Below, in pieces: positions 1 to 9,075 of a DNA stretch of 64,000 bases. Under the pieces are notes generated by a model. That model was given only the letters and a program-made list of their open reading frames with translations. It was not told the origin of the DNA and made no database searches. Made by a program: the position numbers and the translations under genes. Within the stretch, counting starts at the first letter, position 1. Each line of letters starts with the position of its first letter. The DNA is from a virus, in IMG/VR virus record IMGVR_UViG_3300022939_000007, positions 1 to 64,000 of that record; one strand, written 5' to 3'.

Positions 1-1
1 A

Positions 2-940
2 GCTTTCTGGACTGTGGCCGACGGTGTTATTGCTCAAGATCCAAGTTCTTCTACTATTAAAGTAGGCTTTTGGCACCATATAGTTGCTACTAGAGAGAGT
101 GGTACTTTAAAATTATATGTCGATGGTTCTCAAGTAGCATCTGCTTCATGCACAACAAATTTTGATAGCACGTTATCTTTAACGGTTGGTGCACAGGTAA
201 GTACTGGAACAAATTACTTTGGCGGTTATATATCTGATTGCCGGATAGTTAAAGGAACTGCTGTTTACACATCAAATTTCACTCCACCAACTGCTCCTCT
301 TACTGCTATTACAAACACTTCATTACTTCTTTCAGGAACAGACGCTTCAGTCATTGATAAATCCCAGACTAATAATCTCCAGCTTGTTGGAAACACTACT
401 GGATCAACCACTCAGGCTAAGTTTGCTAATACTAAGTCAATGTATTTTGATGGAAGCGGTGATTATGTAAGTATTGCAAGCAATCCGGCATTTGGTTTTG
501 GCACTGGTGATTTTACAATAGAGTTTTGGACTTATTGGGGTGGTACATTAAATACAGGAAATGGTGGCGCTTTTGTAGGACTCAGATCAGCTGTGGCAGC
601 AGAGGCACTCGTTGTCTACTTAAGCACATCAGGTGAAATTATGTTTTATGATGGTCCTGCAAATGTAGAGGTTGGTTCTGGAGTTACTATAACCCAAGAA
701 TGGACACATATTGCCCTTACTAGAGAGAGCGGATTATGGAGAATATTTGTTAATGGAACACTCGGCGCAACAAGAAATAGCAGTACCGATTTAGGTAGTT
801 CGAAGCCTTGCCGAATAGGTCAAGCCGTAAATGGTACGACAACTTCGTATCACGGATATATTCAAGATTTAAGAGTCACTAAAGGTCTTGCAAGATACAC
901 CGCAAACTTTACACCGCCAACAGAACCACTAAAAGGATAA
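2..940 (+). CDS. LamG-domain tail fibre or virion surface protein, C-terminal part
   Basis: The frame is open to the left edge of the window, so this is the 3' part of a larger gene. It shows two concanavalin/LamG-type beta-sandwich units. Each contains a W-x-H-I-(V/A) strand followed by L-x-(V/I)-(Y/F)-V-(D/N)-G and ends in an R-(I/V)-x-K-G...Y-x-x-N-F-T-P-P-T motif. LamG repeats in T4-like marine phages occur in tail fibres and other exposed virion proteins, where they probably bind host glycans. The C-terminus (PPTEPLKG) resembles that of the partial LamG protein at the other end of the window. The family is clear; the exact virion location is inferred. Confidence 0.75.
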   Translation, partial: AFWTVADGVIAQDPSSSTIKVGFWHHIVATRESGTLKLYVDGSQVASASCTTNFDSTLSLTVGAQVSTGTNYFGGYISDCRIVKGTAVYTSNFTPPTAPLTAITNTSLLLSGTDASVIDKSQTNNLQLVGNTTGSTTQAKFANTKSMYFDGSGDYVSIASNPAFGFGTGDFTIEFWTYWGGTLNTGNGGAFVGLRSAVAAEALVVYLSTSGEIMFYDGPANVEVGSGVTITQEWTHIALTRESGLWRIFVNGTLGATRNSSTDLGSSKPCRIGQAVNGTTTSYHGYIQDLRVTKGLARYTANFTPPTEPLKG

Positions 941-951
941 ACTCAAAAACA

Positions 952-959
952 TATAAATA
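952..959 (+). promoter_or_regulatory. T4-type late promoter (TATAAATA)
   Basis: A perfect TATAAATA box 24 bases upstream of the neck gene start. This is the -10 element recognised by gp55-type late sigma factors, and gp55 is encoded in this window. Confidence 0.75.
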
Positions 960-982
960 GTCATATCAAAGAGAGGTATGAC

Positions 983-1729
983 ATGGCCGTAGTTACATCC
1001 AGAACAGAATTCAAATCTTATTGTCTAAGAAAATTGGGTTCTCCCGTAATTCAAATAAATGTAGCAGATGAACAGGTAGAAGATAGAATTGATGATGCAT
1101 TGGAGTATTATCAAGATTATCACTATGATGCAGTTGAAGATACATATCTTGCACATCAAATTACTCAGACGGATATGGATAATAAATACATTCCTATCAA
1201 TAATAATATTATTGGTATCAAACAAGTAATTCCTTTATTTCAATCGGAAAATAGTTCAACAAATATGTTTGATATTAGATATCAACTTTTCTTGAATGAT
1301 GTTTATGATTTACAAAGTGCAGAAATGTTGACTTATCAACTAACACAAGATCATCTTCAAATGGTAAATGAAATCATTACTGGAAGAGTTCCAATTCGTT
1401 ATAATAGACATGTGAATAAATTATATCTTGATATTGATTGGACTGCTGCTGTTAGTGTAGGAGAAAATATTATCATAGAAGCAACAAGAGTTATAGACCC
1501 AGACACATATACTGATGTATGGAATGATAGATGGCTTAAAAGGTATGCAACTGCTCTTATTAAAAAACAATGGGGAGAAAATCTAACAAAATACGAAGGT
1601 GTTCAATTGCCTGGCGGAATTACTTTCAATGGTAGTAGAATTTTAGATGAAGCAAATCAAGAAATTGAAAAGTTGGAACAGGAAATGTCTTTAAGTTACG
1701 AGCTTCCAGTAGATATCATGGTAGGATAA
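983..1729 (+). CDS. 13: Neck protein gp13-like
   Basis: The 248-residue product begins with a helical segment (S-R-x-E-F...C-L-R-K-L-G-x-P-V-I-x-I-N-V) and an acidic stretch with DDALEYYQDYHYDAVED, the pattern I know from gp13 neck proteins of marine T4-like phages. In T4, gp13 and gp14 form the neck that joins the DNA-filled head to the tail. The ATG follows GAGG and a late promoter. It heads the head-tail operon and is followed one base later by gp14. T4 gp13 is longer; the shorter form is usual in marine relatives. Confidence 0.8.
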   Translation: MAVVTSRTEFKSYCLRKLGSPVIQINVADEQVEDRIDDALEYYQDYHYDAVEDTYLAHQITQTDMDNKYIPINNNIIGIKQVIPLFQSENSSTNMFDIRYQLFLNDVYDLQSAEMLTYQLTQDHLQMVNEIITGRVPIRYNRHVNKLYLDIDWTAAVSVGENIIIEATRVIDPDTYTDVWNDRWLKRYATALIKKQWGENLTKYEGVQLPGGITFNGSRILDEANQEIEKLEQEMSLSYELPVDIMVG

Positions 1730-1730
1730 G

Positions 1731-2381
1731 ATGGCAACTAATCCTTATATAAACACTATCAACTTTACGGCTGAACAGGATTTGATTGGAAATCTAGTAA
1801 TAGAATCGATTCAAATGCATGGACAAGATTTTATATATGTTCCAAGACAGATTGTAAATGAAGATACAATATTTAATGAAGATACATTGAGTTCGTTCAC
1901 TGAAACACATACTATAGAAATGCATATAGAAAGTGTTGATGGGTTTGAAGGTGAGGGTGATATGTTATCTAAATTTGGATTGGAAGTTAGAGATCAGCTA
2001 ATTACAACTGTTTCGATAAGTAGATTTACTGAAGTCACATCAACTGAAAGACCAAAAGTTGGAGATTTATTATATTTTCCCATAACAGATAAAGTTTTTG
2101 AAATTAAGTTTGTCGAAGATGAGGTTCCATTTTTTCAACTTGGAAAAATGCATGTATATCGATTAACATGTGAATTATTCTCATGGGCAAGAGAAACAAT
2201 CAATACTGGAATAAACGAAATTGATAATAACTTTATTGCGCCCGCACAACCGGCAGCTGCGGTTGATAGTACAGTAGATAATTCACCAGATCCAGACACG
2301 CAACTTATTCCATTGTCTCCACAAACAGTCGATGGTGTCATTGACTTTACGAAAACAAATCCATTTAGTGAGGATTACTAA
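1731..2381 (+). CDS. 14: Neck protein gp14-like
   Basis: A 216-residue protein with the N-terminal pattern NPYIN...F-x-x-E-Q-x-L-I-x-N-L-V-I-E-S-I-x-x-x-G-x-D-x-x-Y-V-P-R, characteristic of gp14 neck proteins of T4-like phages. It would assemble with gp13 at the head-tail joint. The gene starts one base after the gp13 stop, and its stop overlaps the next start (TAATG), which indicates translational coupling. The C-terminal tail is proline-rich and of low complexity. Confidence 0.8.
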   Translation: MATNPYINTINFTAEQDLIGNLVIESIQMHGQDFIYVPRQIVNEDTIFNEDTLSSFTETHTIEMHIESVDGFEGEGDMLSKFGLEVRDQLITTVSISRFTEVTSTERPKVGDLLYFPITDKVFEIKFVEDEVPFFQLGKMHVYRLTCELFSWARETINTGINEIDNNFIAPAQPAAAVDSTVDNSPDPDTQLIPLSPQTVDGVIDFTKTNPFSEDY

Positions 2382-3145
2382 TGTTAGGTAATGCACATTT
2401 TTATAGAAGCACAATTAGAAATTATGTGATTGCATTTGGTTCTATATTCAACGATATAGATATAGAAAAAACTGACGCGAATGGAAATGTTTTACAAGTT
2501 ATTAGAGTTCCTATCTCATATGGGCCGACAGAAAAATATCTTTCAAGAATTAATAAAATAACTACAACTGGAGATCCAGCAATTGTTCTACCAAGAATGA
2601 GTTTTGAAATTTCTGGTTTTAATTATGCAGCGGATAGAAAATTACCAAAAATTAAAAAATTATCAAAACAAAATTCCTCTGATGCAGATAAGAAGAATCT
2701 TGTGTATCAACCAGTTCCATATGATATTGGATTTACACTTTCTATTATGACAAAAAATGCGGATGACGCAATGCAAATTGTGGAACAAATTCTTCCATAT
2801 TTTACTCCATCATTTATTATTCCAATTAAAGAAGCAAATGAACTAGGTATCGTAAGAGATACAGCTCTTACATTAGAGTCTGTAGATTATTCTGATGATT
2901 ATGAAGGCGACTATATATCTAGAAGAGCTCTCATTTGGACATTAGGATTTAATATGTCTGGTTATCTATATGGATTACCAAGAGAACAAAAAATTATTAG
3001 AACTGCAACTACAAATGTAAAAGGATTGCCAGATCAAACTACACAGTTTTCTAAAAGTACAATTACTACAGACCCAATTGATGCGCGGAGTACAGACAAT
3101 TATACTTTCATAGAAACTTATGATGATTACTTTGGGGATGAATAA
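2381..3145 (+). CDS. 15: Tail sheath terminator / proximal tail protein gp15-like
   Basis: A 254-residue protein matching gp15 by sequence style (an N-terminal F-Y-x-x-x-x-R-x-Y-V-I-A-F-G-x-x-F-N-D-I segment, then V-P-I-x-Y-G-P-x-x-K-Y) and by position between gp14 and gp16. In T4, gp15 forms a hexameric ring that caps the contractile tail and holds the sheath's proximal end. It overlaps gp14 by one base and gp16 by one base. Confidence 0.8.
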   Translation: MLGNAHFYRSTIRNYVIAFGSIFNDIDIEKTDANGNVLQVIRVPISYGPTEKYLSRINKITTTGDPAIVLPRMSFEISGFNYAADRKLPKIKKLSKQNSSDADKKNLVYQPVPYDIGFTLSIMTKNADDAMQIVEQILPYFTPSFIIPIKEANELGIVRDTALTLESVDYSDDYEGDYISRRALIWTLGFNMSGYLYGLPREQKIIRTATTNVKGLPDQTTQFSKSTITTDPIDARSTDNYTFIETYDDYFGDE

Positions 3146-3603
3146 TGAAAAAGACATTGAATGATAAATTAAGTGATTATTTAGAAATAGAAAATAAAAT
3201 TGAAGAACAATCTAAAGAAATAATCGAAAAACAAAAAAGTAATATTGAACAATATTCTACAAGAGATCAAAGAAGTCAGGATTTGTTTGATGATTATAAC
3301 GATCATAGAGATACATTGAAAGACTTGGTTTCTATGGGACAAGAGAGTTTAGCCAGTTTGATTCAATTAGCAAAAGAGAGCGAACATCCAAGAGCATATG
3401 AGGTTGCGGGACAACTGATGAAAACAACTGGCGAGTTAACAAAAGACTTGATCGAATTACAACTCACTATGAATAAAATTGAAAACACAAAAGATGGCGG
3501 AAAACCCGCCAAGGTCACAAACAATGCTATTTTTGTTGGAAACACAAACGACTTGTTAGAGACTCTAAGAGGAAAAAATAGAGAAGAAAAATCTGATGAG
3601 TAG
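3145..3603 (+). CDS. 16: Terminase small subunit gp16-like
   Basis: A 152-residue, highly charged, mostly helical protein with a coiled-coil N-terminal half, lying directly before the large terminase and overlapping it by 8 bases. Small terminases of T4-like phages are short helical proteins that form rings, recognise viral DNA and regulate the gp17 motor. The sequence itself is poorly distinctive, so the call rests on size, predicted helicity and the gp15-gp16-gp17 order. Confidence 0.75.
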   Translation: MKKTLNDKLSDYLEIENKIEEQSKEIIEKQKSNIEQYSTRDQRSQDLFDDYNDHRDTLKDLVSMGQESLASLIQLAKESEHPRAYEVAGQLMKTTGELTKDLIELQLTMNKIENTKDGGKPAKVTNNAIFVGNTNDLLETLRGKNREEKSDE

Positions 3604-5224
3604 TGACATTTATTTAAACAATCCAAATTTAAAGGCTGTTGGAGTAGAAATAGATTGGAGTGAAGAACAGGCAGCAGAATATGTAAAATGTATGGAAGAT
3701 CCTGTGCATTTTGTAAAAACATATATGAAAATTGTGAATGTTGATAAAGGACTTGTAAATTTTGAGTTATATCCATTCCAAGAAAAAATGATACGTTCTT
3801 TCAATGAAAACCGTTTTACTATCTGTAAGATTGGTAGACAGTCTGGAAAATCAATTACATGTATTGCATTTTTCTTACACTATATTCTTTTTAATAAAGA
3901 TGTGTCGGTTGCATTGCTTGCAAACAAATTGGCTACTGCAAGGGAATTGTTGAGTAGACTGCAAAGAGCATATGAAAATTTACCTCATTGGTTGCAACAG
4001 GGAGTGATGGTTTGGAACAAGGGCTCTATTGAATTAGAAAATGGAGCAAAGGTTTTGGCAGCTGCCACATCTTCAAGTGCAATTCGGGGTGGTTCGTATA
4101 ACATTCTTTTCTTAGACGAATTCGCATTTGTTCCAAATGAAATTGCCGAAGAGTTTTTTAATTCTGTGTATCCTACAATTTCATCTGGACAATCTACAAA
4201 GGTTATTATTGTTTCTACTCCACAAGGAATGAATCACTTTTATAAATTATGGGTAGACGCAGAAGAAGGAAGAAATACATATAATCCAATATCTGTTCAT
4301 TGGAGTGAAGTTCCTGGCCGAGATGAAAAGTGGAAACAAACTACAATTAAAAATACAAGTCCAGAACAGTTTAGACAAGAATTTGATACGGAATTTTTAG
4401 GCAGCACAAACACATTAATAAATGTGACGAAATTGAAAAATATGCCATATAAAAATCCAAGAAAAGTTGGAGAAAATGGAAACTTAAAAATATATGGATT
4501 TCCGAAAGAAGGAAAAACTTATTTTTGTACAGTTGATGTTTCAAGAGGAAAGGGTGGAGATTATTCTGCATTTTCTATTTTTGATGCTTCCGAAGTTCCA
4601 TATACACAGGTTGTAACTTATAGATCTAATAATGTCCCTCCATTAGTTTATCCAACTATTATAAGAAGAGTTGCTCAAATGTATAATGAGGCTTATATAT
4701 TAATAGAGGTAAATGATGTTGGCCAACAAGTGAGTGACATCTTATATCACGATATGGAATATGAGAATCTAATAAGTATTAACAGCGATACAAGAAAAGG
4801 ACAAAGTATAAGTTCTGGATTTTCAGGAAGAACAACAACTATGGGAATTCGCACAACCAAGGCTACAAAGAAAATTGGTTGTATGAATATGAAAAGTTTA
4901 ATAGAAGAAGATAAATTAATCATAAAAGATTTTGATACTATCAATGAATTGACATCTTTTGTTTCTAAAGGTCATAAATATGAAGCAGAGACAGGAAAAT
5001 TTGATGATTTGGTAGACACCTTAATTTTGTTTTCGTGGATGACAACCGATAGTTTTTTCAAAGAACTATGTGACTTAGATACTAGACAAGAAATATACGA
5101 AGAAAGATTAAGACACTTAGAAGAGAATATGTTACCATTTGGATTTATTTCATCATCAAATTCCGCTGATATTTTTGTGGATGATGATGGAGATGTATGG
5201 ACTACAGATGGCATGAATGTGTAA
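3596..5224 (+). CDS. 17: Terminase large subunit gp17 (DNA packaging ATPase and nuclease)
   Basis: This 542-residue protein is the packaging motor. The ATPase half has a Walker A-type loop (GRQSGKS, about residue 80), a Walker B segment (LFLDEFAF) and a coupling motif (VIIVSTPQG). The nuclease half shows the acidic motif TVDVSRGKGGDYSAF and a later conserved aspartate region (KFDDLVDTLILF), as in RNase H-fold terminase nucleases. It pumps DNA into the prohead through the gp20 portal and cuts concatemers. The start overlaps gp16. Length and motifs are normal for the family. Confidence 0.95.
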   Translation: MSSDIYLNNPNLKAVGVEIDWSEEQAAEYVKCMEDPVHFVKTYMKIVNVDKGLVNFELYPFQEKMIRSFNENRFTICKIGRQSGKSITCIAFFLHYILFNKDVSVALLANKLATARELLSRLQRAYENLPHWLQQGVMVWNKGSIELENGAKVLAAATSSSAIRGGSYNILFLDEFAFVPNEIAEEFFNSVYPTISSGQSTKVIIVSTPQGMNHFYKLWVDAEEGRNTYNPISVHWSEVPGRDEKWKQTTIKNTSPEQFRQEFDTEFLGSTNTLINVTKLKNMPYKNPRKVGENGNLKIYGFPKEGKTYFCTVDVSRGKGGDYSAFSIFDASEVPYTQVVTYRSNNVPPLVYPTIIRRVAQMYNEAYILIEVNDVGQQVSDILYHDMEYENLISINSDTRKGQSISSGFSGRTTTMGIRTTKATKKIGCMNMKSLIEEDKLIIKDFDTINELTSFVSKGHKYEAETGKFDDLVDTLILFSWMTTDSFFKELCDLDTRQEIYEERLRHLEENMLPFGFISSSNSADIFVDDDGDVWTTDGMNV

Positions 5225-5245
5225 TTGTGGTGAGTTTAATGTTTT

Positions 5246-5253
5246 TATAAATA
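5246..5253 (+). promoter_or_regulatory. T4-type late promoter (TATAAATA) before tail sheath gene
   Basis: A perfect TATAAATA box lies in the 71-base gap between gp17 and gp18. It is followed by AAAGGAG just before the gp18 start. Nothing else is recognisable in the gap. Confidence 0.75.
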
Positions 5254-5295
5254 AATAGAAAATAACTTTATAATTTAATCAAAGGAGATAAAAAA

Positions 5296-8200
5296 ATGGC
5301 ATTCCAAGTAAGTCCTGGCGTTAACATTTCTGAAATTGATGCATCTACTAGCGTTCCAGCCTTAGTTACTAACATTGGTGCTATGGTTGGGAGATTTTCT
5401 AAAGGACCAGTTGGTCAAATCACAGAAGTCTCCAGCGAAGAAGAATTGGTGACAATTTTTGGCAAACCAAACAATGCAAATTATAAATCATGGTTTACGG
5501 CTGCGAATTTCTTAACATACTCAAACTCTTTAAAAATAGTTAGAGTTGCAAATGATTCAGCAGTAGCACAAGCTAATAAGGCTCTAAATGCAGTATCAGG
5601 TAAAGTTACAGTTTCTTCTGCGACAGCAGGAACACAAACAGCAACAGGTACAGCAGAGTCATCAACTACAATATATGGTTCATCTGCACAAACATTTACT
5701 GCTGCAATCACAGGTTCAGTTCAGTCATTTGACCTTTTTGATGGGGTAAATGATGGTACTAACGATCAATATTTACTTCCTCGTTTGGATAATACAAGCG
5801 CATTGGTTACTGCAAATGGTTCAGCGGCCGGCACAGACACAAATATAAGAGACTTGATTGCATCTGATGTAACGGTTTCTGTTAGAGGTGTTGGAGAAAC
5901 ATCTGGCGGTCTAGTTCCAGCATCGAGATATGCTTTAGCTACTGGTACAAATTCTGGTGATGTTACTAAAATCACACTTCAGGAAGTTATTGGTGATAAT
6001 TCTAACTCCGGCCCTTGGTATATTCATGCTCAAGCAAACGCAGCATGGAAAACAGATGGAACAGGATATGCAACAGGTGGGTTCTTCTATCCACTATATA
6101 CAAGAATGACTGATGCAAACGCAGCTGATTCTGCAGCGGGCGGTACTGGTTCTTCACACGGCCATTACTTCTCAAAATATGCTAGTGCGTTTGACTCAAG
6201 TTCAATTGCAGCTAACACTATCACACTAACAAATGCAAATCATGGATTTGCACAAGGAGATGTTGTAATCTTTAAAGAAGGAACAGCAGGTGATACTTTA
6301 GGACTTACAGATGGAACATCATATTATGTTGCAAGTGTAAGCGGTGCTGCTGTAACACTATCTGAAACATATACATATTCTACTAATACAGCTGGCGCAG
6401 AAATCGCTCTTTCAGCTGGCGCACAAGCAGACCATATGTTACATAAAGTATTTTATATGCCAGACCTTTCTACTTTGGCTGTACACGAAGGAGCTGCTGC
6501 ACCAGCAGACACAAATATTCTTCTTTGGGCAAACAATAATGACGAAGTAGTTATTGCTGTAGCACTACAACAATCACACTTGATGGATACAGCGCCTGGT
6601 TCATATGCAGTTCAAAATGGACTCGTAACAGCAACTAACAGTGTTGATGGTGCATATTCGGCATCTGACTTTACAGTTTCAGCAAATAGTACGACTATTA
6701 CATTTACATCAAATGCACCAGCAACTGGAGAAACAGTAACAGTTATAGTCCCTGCGAGAAGATCGTTTCCATTGTCTCCAGCAGTAAATTCAACAACAGG
6801 ACAAACTCTAGAAGTTGATGTTGCTGGAACTGCACAAGTTTCTGGAACCGATTTCACACTATCAGCTGATGGTGCAACGGTAACTTTCTCAACTGCCCCA
6901 GCAGACGCGGCCGCGATTACTTTCACAATCAGAAACGCAGCTGCTAATTCATTCTCATATACTGGAGCAACTCTCTATATCAAAAATGATGATGATTTTG
7001 ATAATAATTTTGGGTTTGGTGCGGCAGTTGCAAATGGTCATGAATTTGCAGCGAAACATCCAGGCACATGGGCAAATGGCATGAAAGTGTATATTGTAGA
7101 TGAAACTACATATACAAACTTTAAAACCACAAATCCTGCAATTGCCTCTGCACTCAAAGGTGTACCAAGAGCAAATGACATGACAATTGATTTGACAGCA
7201 TCAAATCCAGTGGGAACCCCAGATAACGAAAAACTCACACAAGGAATTTCGTTGGTCGTAACAATGACTGACCCACAAACTGGAACTGAAAGAGTTGTTG
7301 AAACTATCGAAGAGATGTCAAAGGCAGCAAATGGTAAAACAGAAGTTGGTGAAAATCGTTACTATGTAAATGTTATCAACTCCTCATCAAATTGGGTAAA
7401 AATTCTTAATCATCCAATTGCAAATGGTGATTGGGGCGGTGATATTGTTGTAAGTAATGGAGGCAGTGTTGCTTCTAAGAGATCATTTGCAACATTGGCG
7501 ACTTCTGGAAACACAGATGGAACTGAACTGTTCATTTCTCGCCCATTTGGTGGTGGACAAGATGGTATTACTCCAACTGTTCAACAGTTTCAAGCCGGAT
7601 ATGACATGTATGCAGACGCAGAAAATGTAGACGTAGGTTTCATTTTACAGGGCGAAATGGCAGATGTAGCAGATAGTTTGGCTGCAGCGCAAGGTGCAGT
7701 TGGACACATCATTGATATCGCAATCTCAAGAAAAGATGCAATCGCATGTATTTCTCCTAGAGAAACAGATGTTGCCGCTGATAGAGATGCGATGTCTAGT
7801 GACAATACTATTGCATTCTTCCAAGGTGTTAAATCAAGCAACTATGCATTCGCAGACTCAAACTACAAATATATGAGTGATAAATTTAATAATACATATA
7901 GATATGTTCCATTCAATGGAGATACTGCTGGATTGATGGTTAGAAGTGAATTGGAAAGAGATGCTTGGTATTCTCCAGCCGGATTTAATCGCGGTGTATA
8001 TAGAGGCGTAGTAAAAACTATGCAAAATCAAACAAAAGCAGACAGAGATGCGCTTTATTCAGCAGCAATTAACCCTGTTGTTAGTTTTGCTGGACAAGGA
8101 ACTGTTCTGTTTGGTGACAAAACCTTCACACAAAAACCATCTGCATTTAGTAGAATTAATGTTAGAAGATTGTTTATTGTTCTTGAGAAATCTATTGCAA

Positions 8201-8481
8201 CTGCTGCTAAATTCACTCTATTCGAATTCAACGACGAATTCACAAGATCTCAGTTTACATCTCTTATCGAACCATTCTTGAGAGATGTACAAGGTCGCCG
8301 TGGAATTTATGATTTTAAAGTTGTCTGTGACGCAACAAACAACACAAGTGAAGTGATAGATAGAAACGAATTTATTGGAGACATCTTTATTCAGCCTGCA
8401 AGATCAATCAACTTTATCCAACTCAACTTTGTTGCAGTTAGGACAGGCGTTGATTTCAATGAAATTGTTGGTGCAGTTTAA
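5296..8481 (+). CDS. 18: Contractile tail sheath protein gp18, enlarged
   Basis: The N-terminus (SPGVNISEID...TNIGAMVGRFSKGP) and the C-terminal third (RDAIACISPRE, then RGVVKTMQNQTKADRDALY and VFVEKS/FEFND-type segments) are those of T4-like sheath subunits, which form the contracting helical tube cover. The product is 1061 residues, against about 660 in T4. The extra material lies roughly between residues 100 and 560 and is rich in Thr, Ser, Ala and Gly. It includes at least two similar beta-strand modules of the type D-F-T-(V/L)-S-A-x-x-x-T-(I/V)-T-F. This region is probably exposed on the outside of the tail. A late promoter and strong ribosome site precede it. Confidence 0.93.
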   Translation: MAFQVSPGVNISEIDASTSVPALVTNIGAMVGRFSKGPVGQITEVSSEEELVTIFGKPNNANYKSWFTAANFLTYSNSLKIVRVANDSAVAQANKALNAVSGKVTVSSATAGTQTATGTAESSTTIYGSSAQTFTAAITGSVQSFDLFDGVNDGTNDQYLLPRLDNTSALVTANGSAAGTDTNIRDLIASDVTVSVRGVGETSGGLVPASRYALATGTNSGDVTKITLQEVIGDNSNSGPWYIHAQANAAWKTDGTGYATGGFFYPLYTRMTDANAADSAAGGTGSSHGHYFSKYASAFDSSSIAANTITLTNANHGFAQGDVVIFKEGTAGDTLGLTDGTSYYVASVSGAAVTLSETYTYSTNTAGAEIALSAGAQADHMLHKVFYMPDLSTLAVHEGAAAPADTNILLWANNNDEVVIAVALQQSHLMDTAPGSYAVQNGLVTATNSVDGAYSASDFTVSANSTTITFTSNAPATGETVTVIVPARRSFPLSPAVNSTTGQTLEVDVAGTAQVSGTDFTLSADGATVTFSTAPADAAAITFTIRNAAANSFSYTGATLYIKNDDDFDNNFGFGAAVANGHEFAAKHPGTWANGMKVYIVDETTYTNFKTTNPAIASALKGVPRANDMTIDLTASNPVGTPDNEKLTQGISLVVTMTDPQTGTERVVETIEEMSKAANGKTEVGENRYYVNVINSSSNWVKILNHPIANGDWGGDIVVSNGGSVASKRSFATLATSGNTDGTELFISRPFGGGQDGITPTVQQFQAGYDMYADAENVDVGFILQGEMADVADSLAAAQGAVGHIIDIAISRKDAIACISPRETDVAADRDAMSSDNTIAFFQGVKSSNYAFADSNYKYMSDKFNNTYRYVPFNGDTAGLMVRSELERDAWYSPAGFNRGVYRGVVKTMQNQTKADRDALYSAAINPVVSFAGQGTVLFGDKTFTQKPSAFSRINVRRLFIVLEKSIATAAKFTLFEFNDEFTRSQFTSLIEPFLRDVQGRRGIYDFKVVCDATNNTSEVIDRNEFIGDIFIQPARSINFIQLNFVAVRTGVDFNEIVGAV

Positions 8482-8489
8482 TATAAATA
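8482..8489 (+). promoter_or_regulatory. T4-type late promoter (TATAAATA) before tail tube gene
   Basis: TATAAATA begins at the end of gp18 and is followed by TAGGAG and the gp19 start, the same arrangement as before gp18. Confidence 0.7.
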
Positions 8490-8510
8490 GATTAAAATAG
8501 GAGATAATAA

Positions 8511-9047
8511 ATGGCATTCAACATAGAAACATTCAAATCAAATTTTGGGGATGGTGGTGCAAGACCCAATCTATTCAGAGTACAGCTTACTATGCCAACT
8601 GGCGTAACACCATTACCAGACAATGCCGCGTTTCTTGTTCGTTCCGCACAAGTTCCTTCGTCCACCATTGCACAGGTGGACGTGCCATACTATGGTAGAC
8701 AGGTAAGAGTGGCTGGAAATAGAACTTTCGAACCGTGGACGGTGACAATTCTAAATAGAGAAGATTTCAATGTAAGAAATCGTCTTGAACAGTGGATGAA
8801 CAATATCAATTCACACAATGGAAACACAACCACATATGCTGGCCAGGGATATAAAAGTGATGCTATTGTAGAACACTTTGGTAAAGCTGGAGAAGGTGAC
8901 ATTATTGCAAGATATGAATTTAGAGGTTTATTCCCAACAGAATTATCATCAATTGAATTATCATGGGATACAAATGATGTTGTAGAAGAATTTACATGTA
9001 CTTTTGCCTACGATTATTGGCAACACAGCGGCGTAGTAAGTTCTTAA
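8511..9047 (+). CDS. 19: Tail tube protein gp19
   Basis: A 178-residue protein with the tail-tube signature: a P-x-x-A-A-F-L-V-R-S-A-Q-(V)-P loop, then a V-R-V-A-G-N-R-T-F strand and E-x-W-x-V-T-I-L-N. The C-terminal F-R-G-L-F-P-T-E-L-S-S-I-E-L-S-W strand is also typical. Hexamers of this protein stack to form the inner tube through which DNA passes. It lies between the sheath and portal genes as in other T4-like phages. Confidence 0.92.
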   Translation: MAFNIETFKSNFGDGGARPNLFRVQLTMPTGVTPLPDNAAFLVRSAQVPSSTIAQVDVPYYGRQVRVAGNRTFEPWTVTILNREDFNVRNRLEQWMNNINSHNGNTTTYAGQGYKSDAIVEHFGKAGEGDIIARYEFRGLFPTELSSIELSWDTNDVVEEFTCTFAYDYWQHSGVVSS

Positions 9048-9075
9048 GCAACTCAACTAGTTATTGGAATATAGT

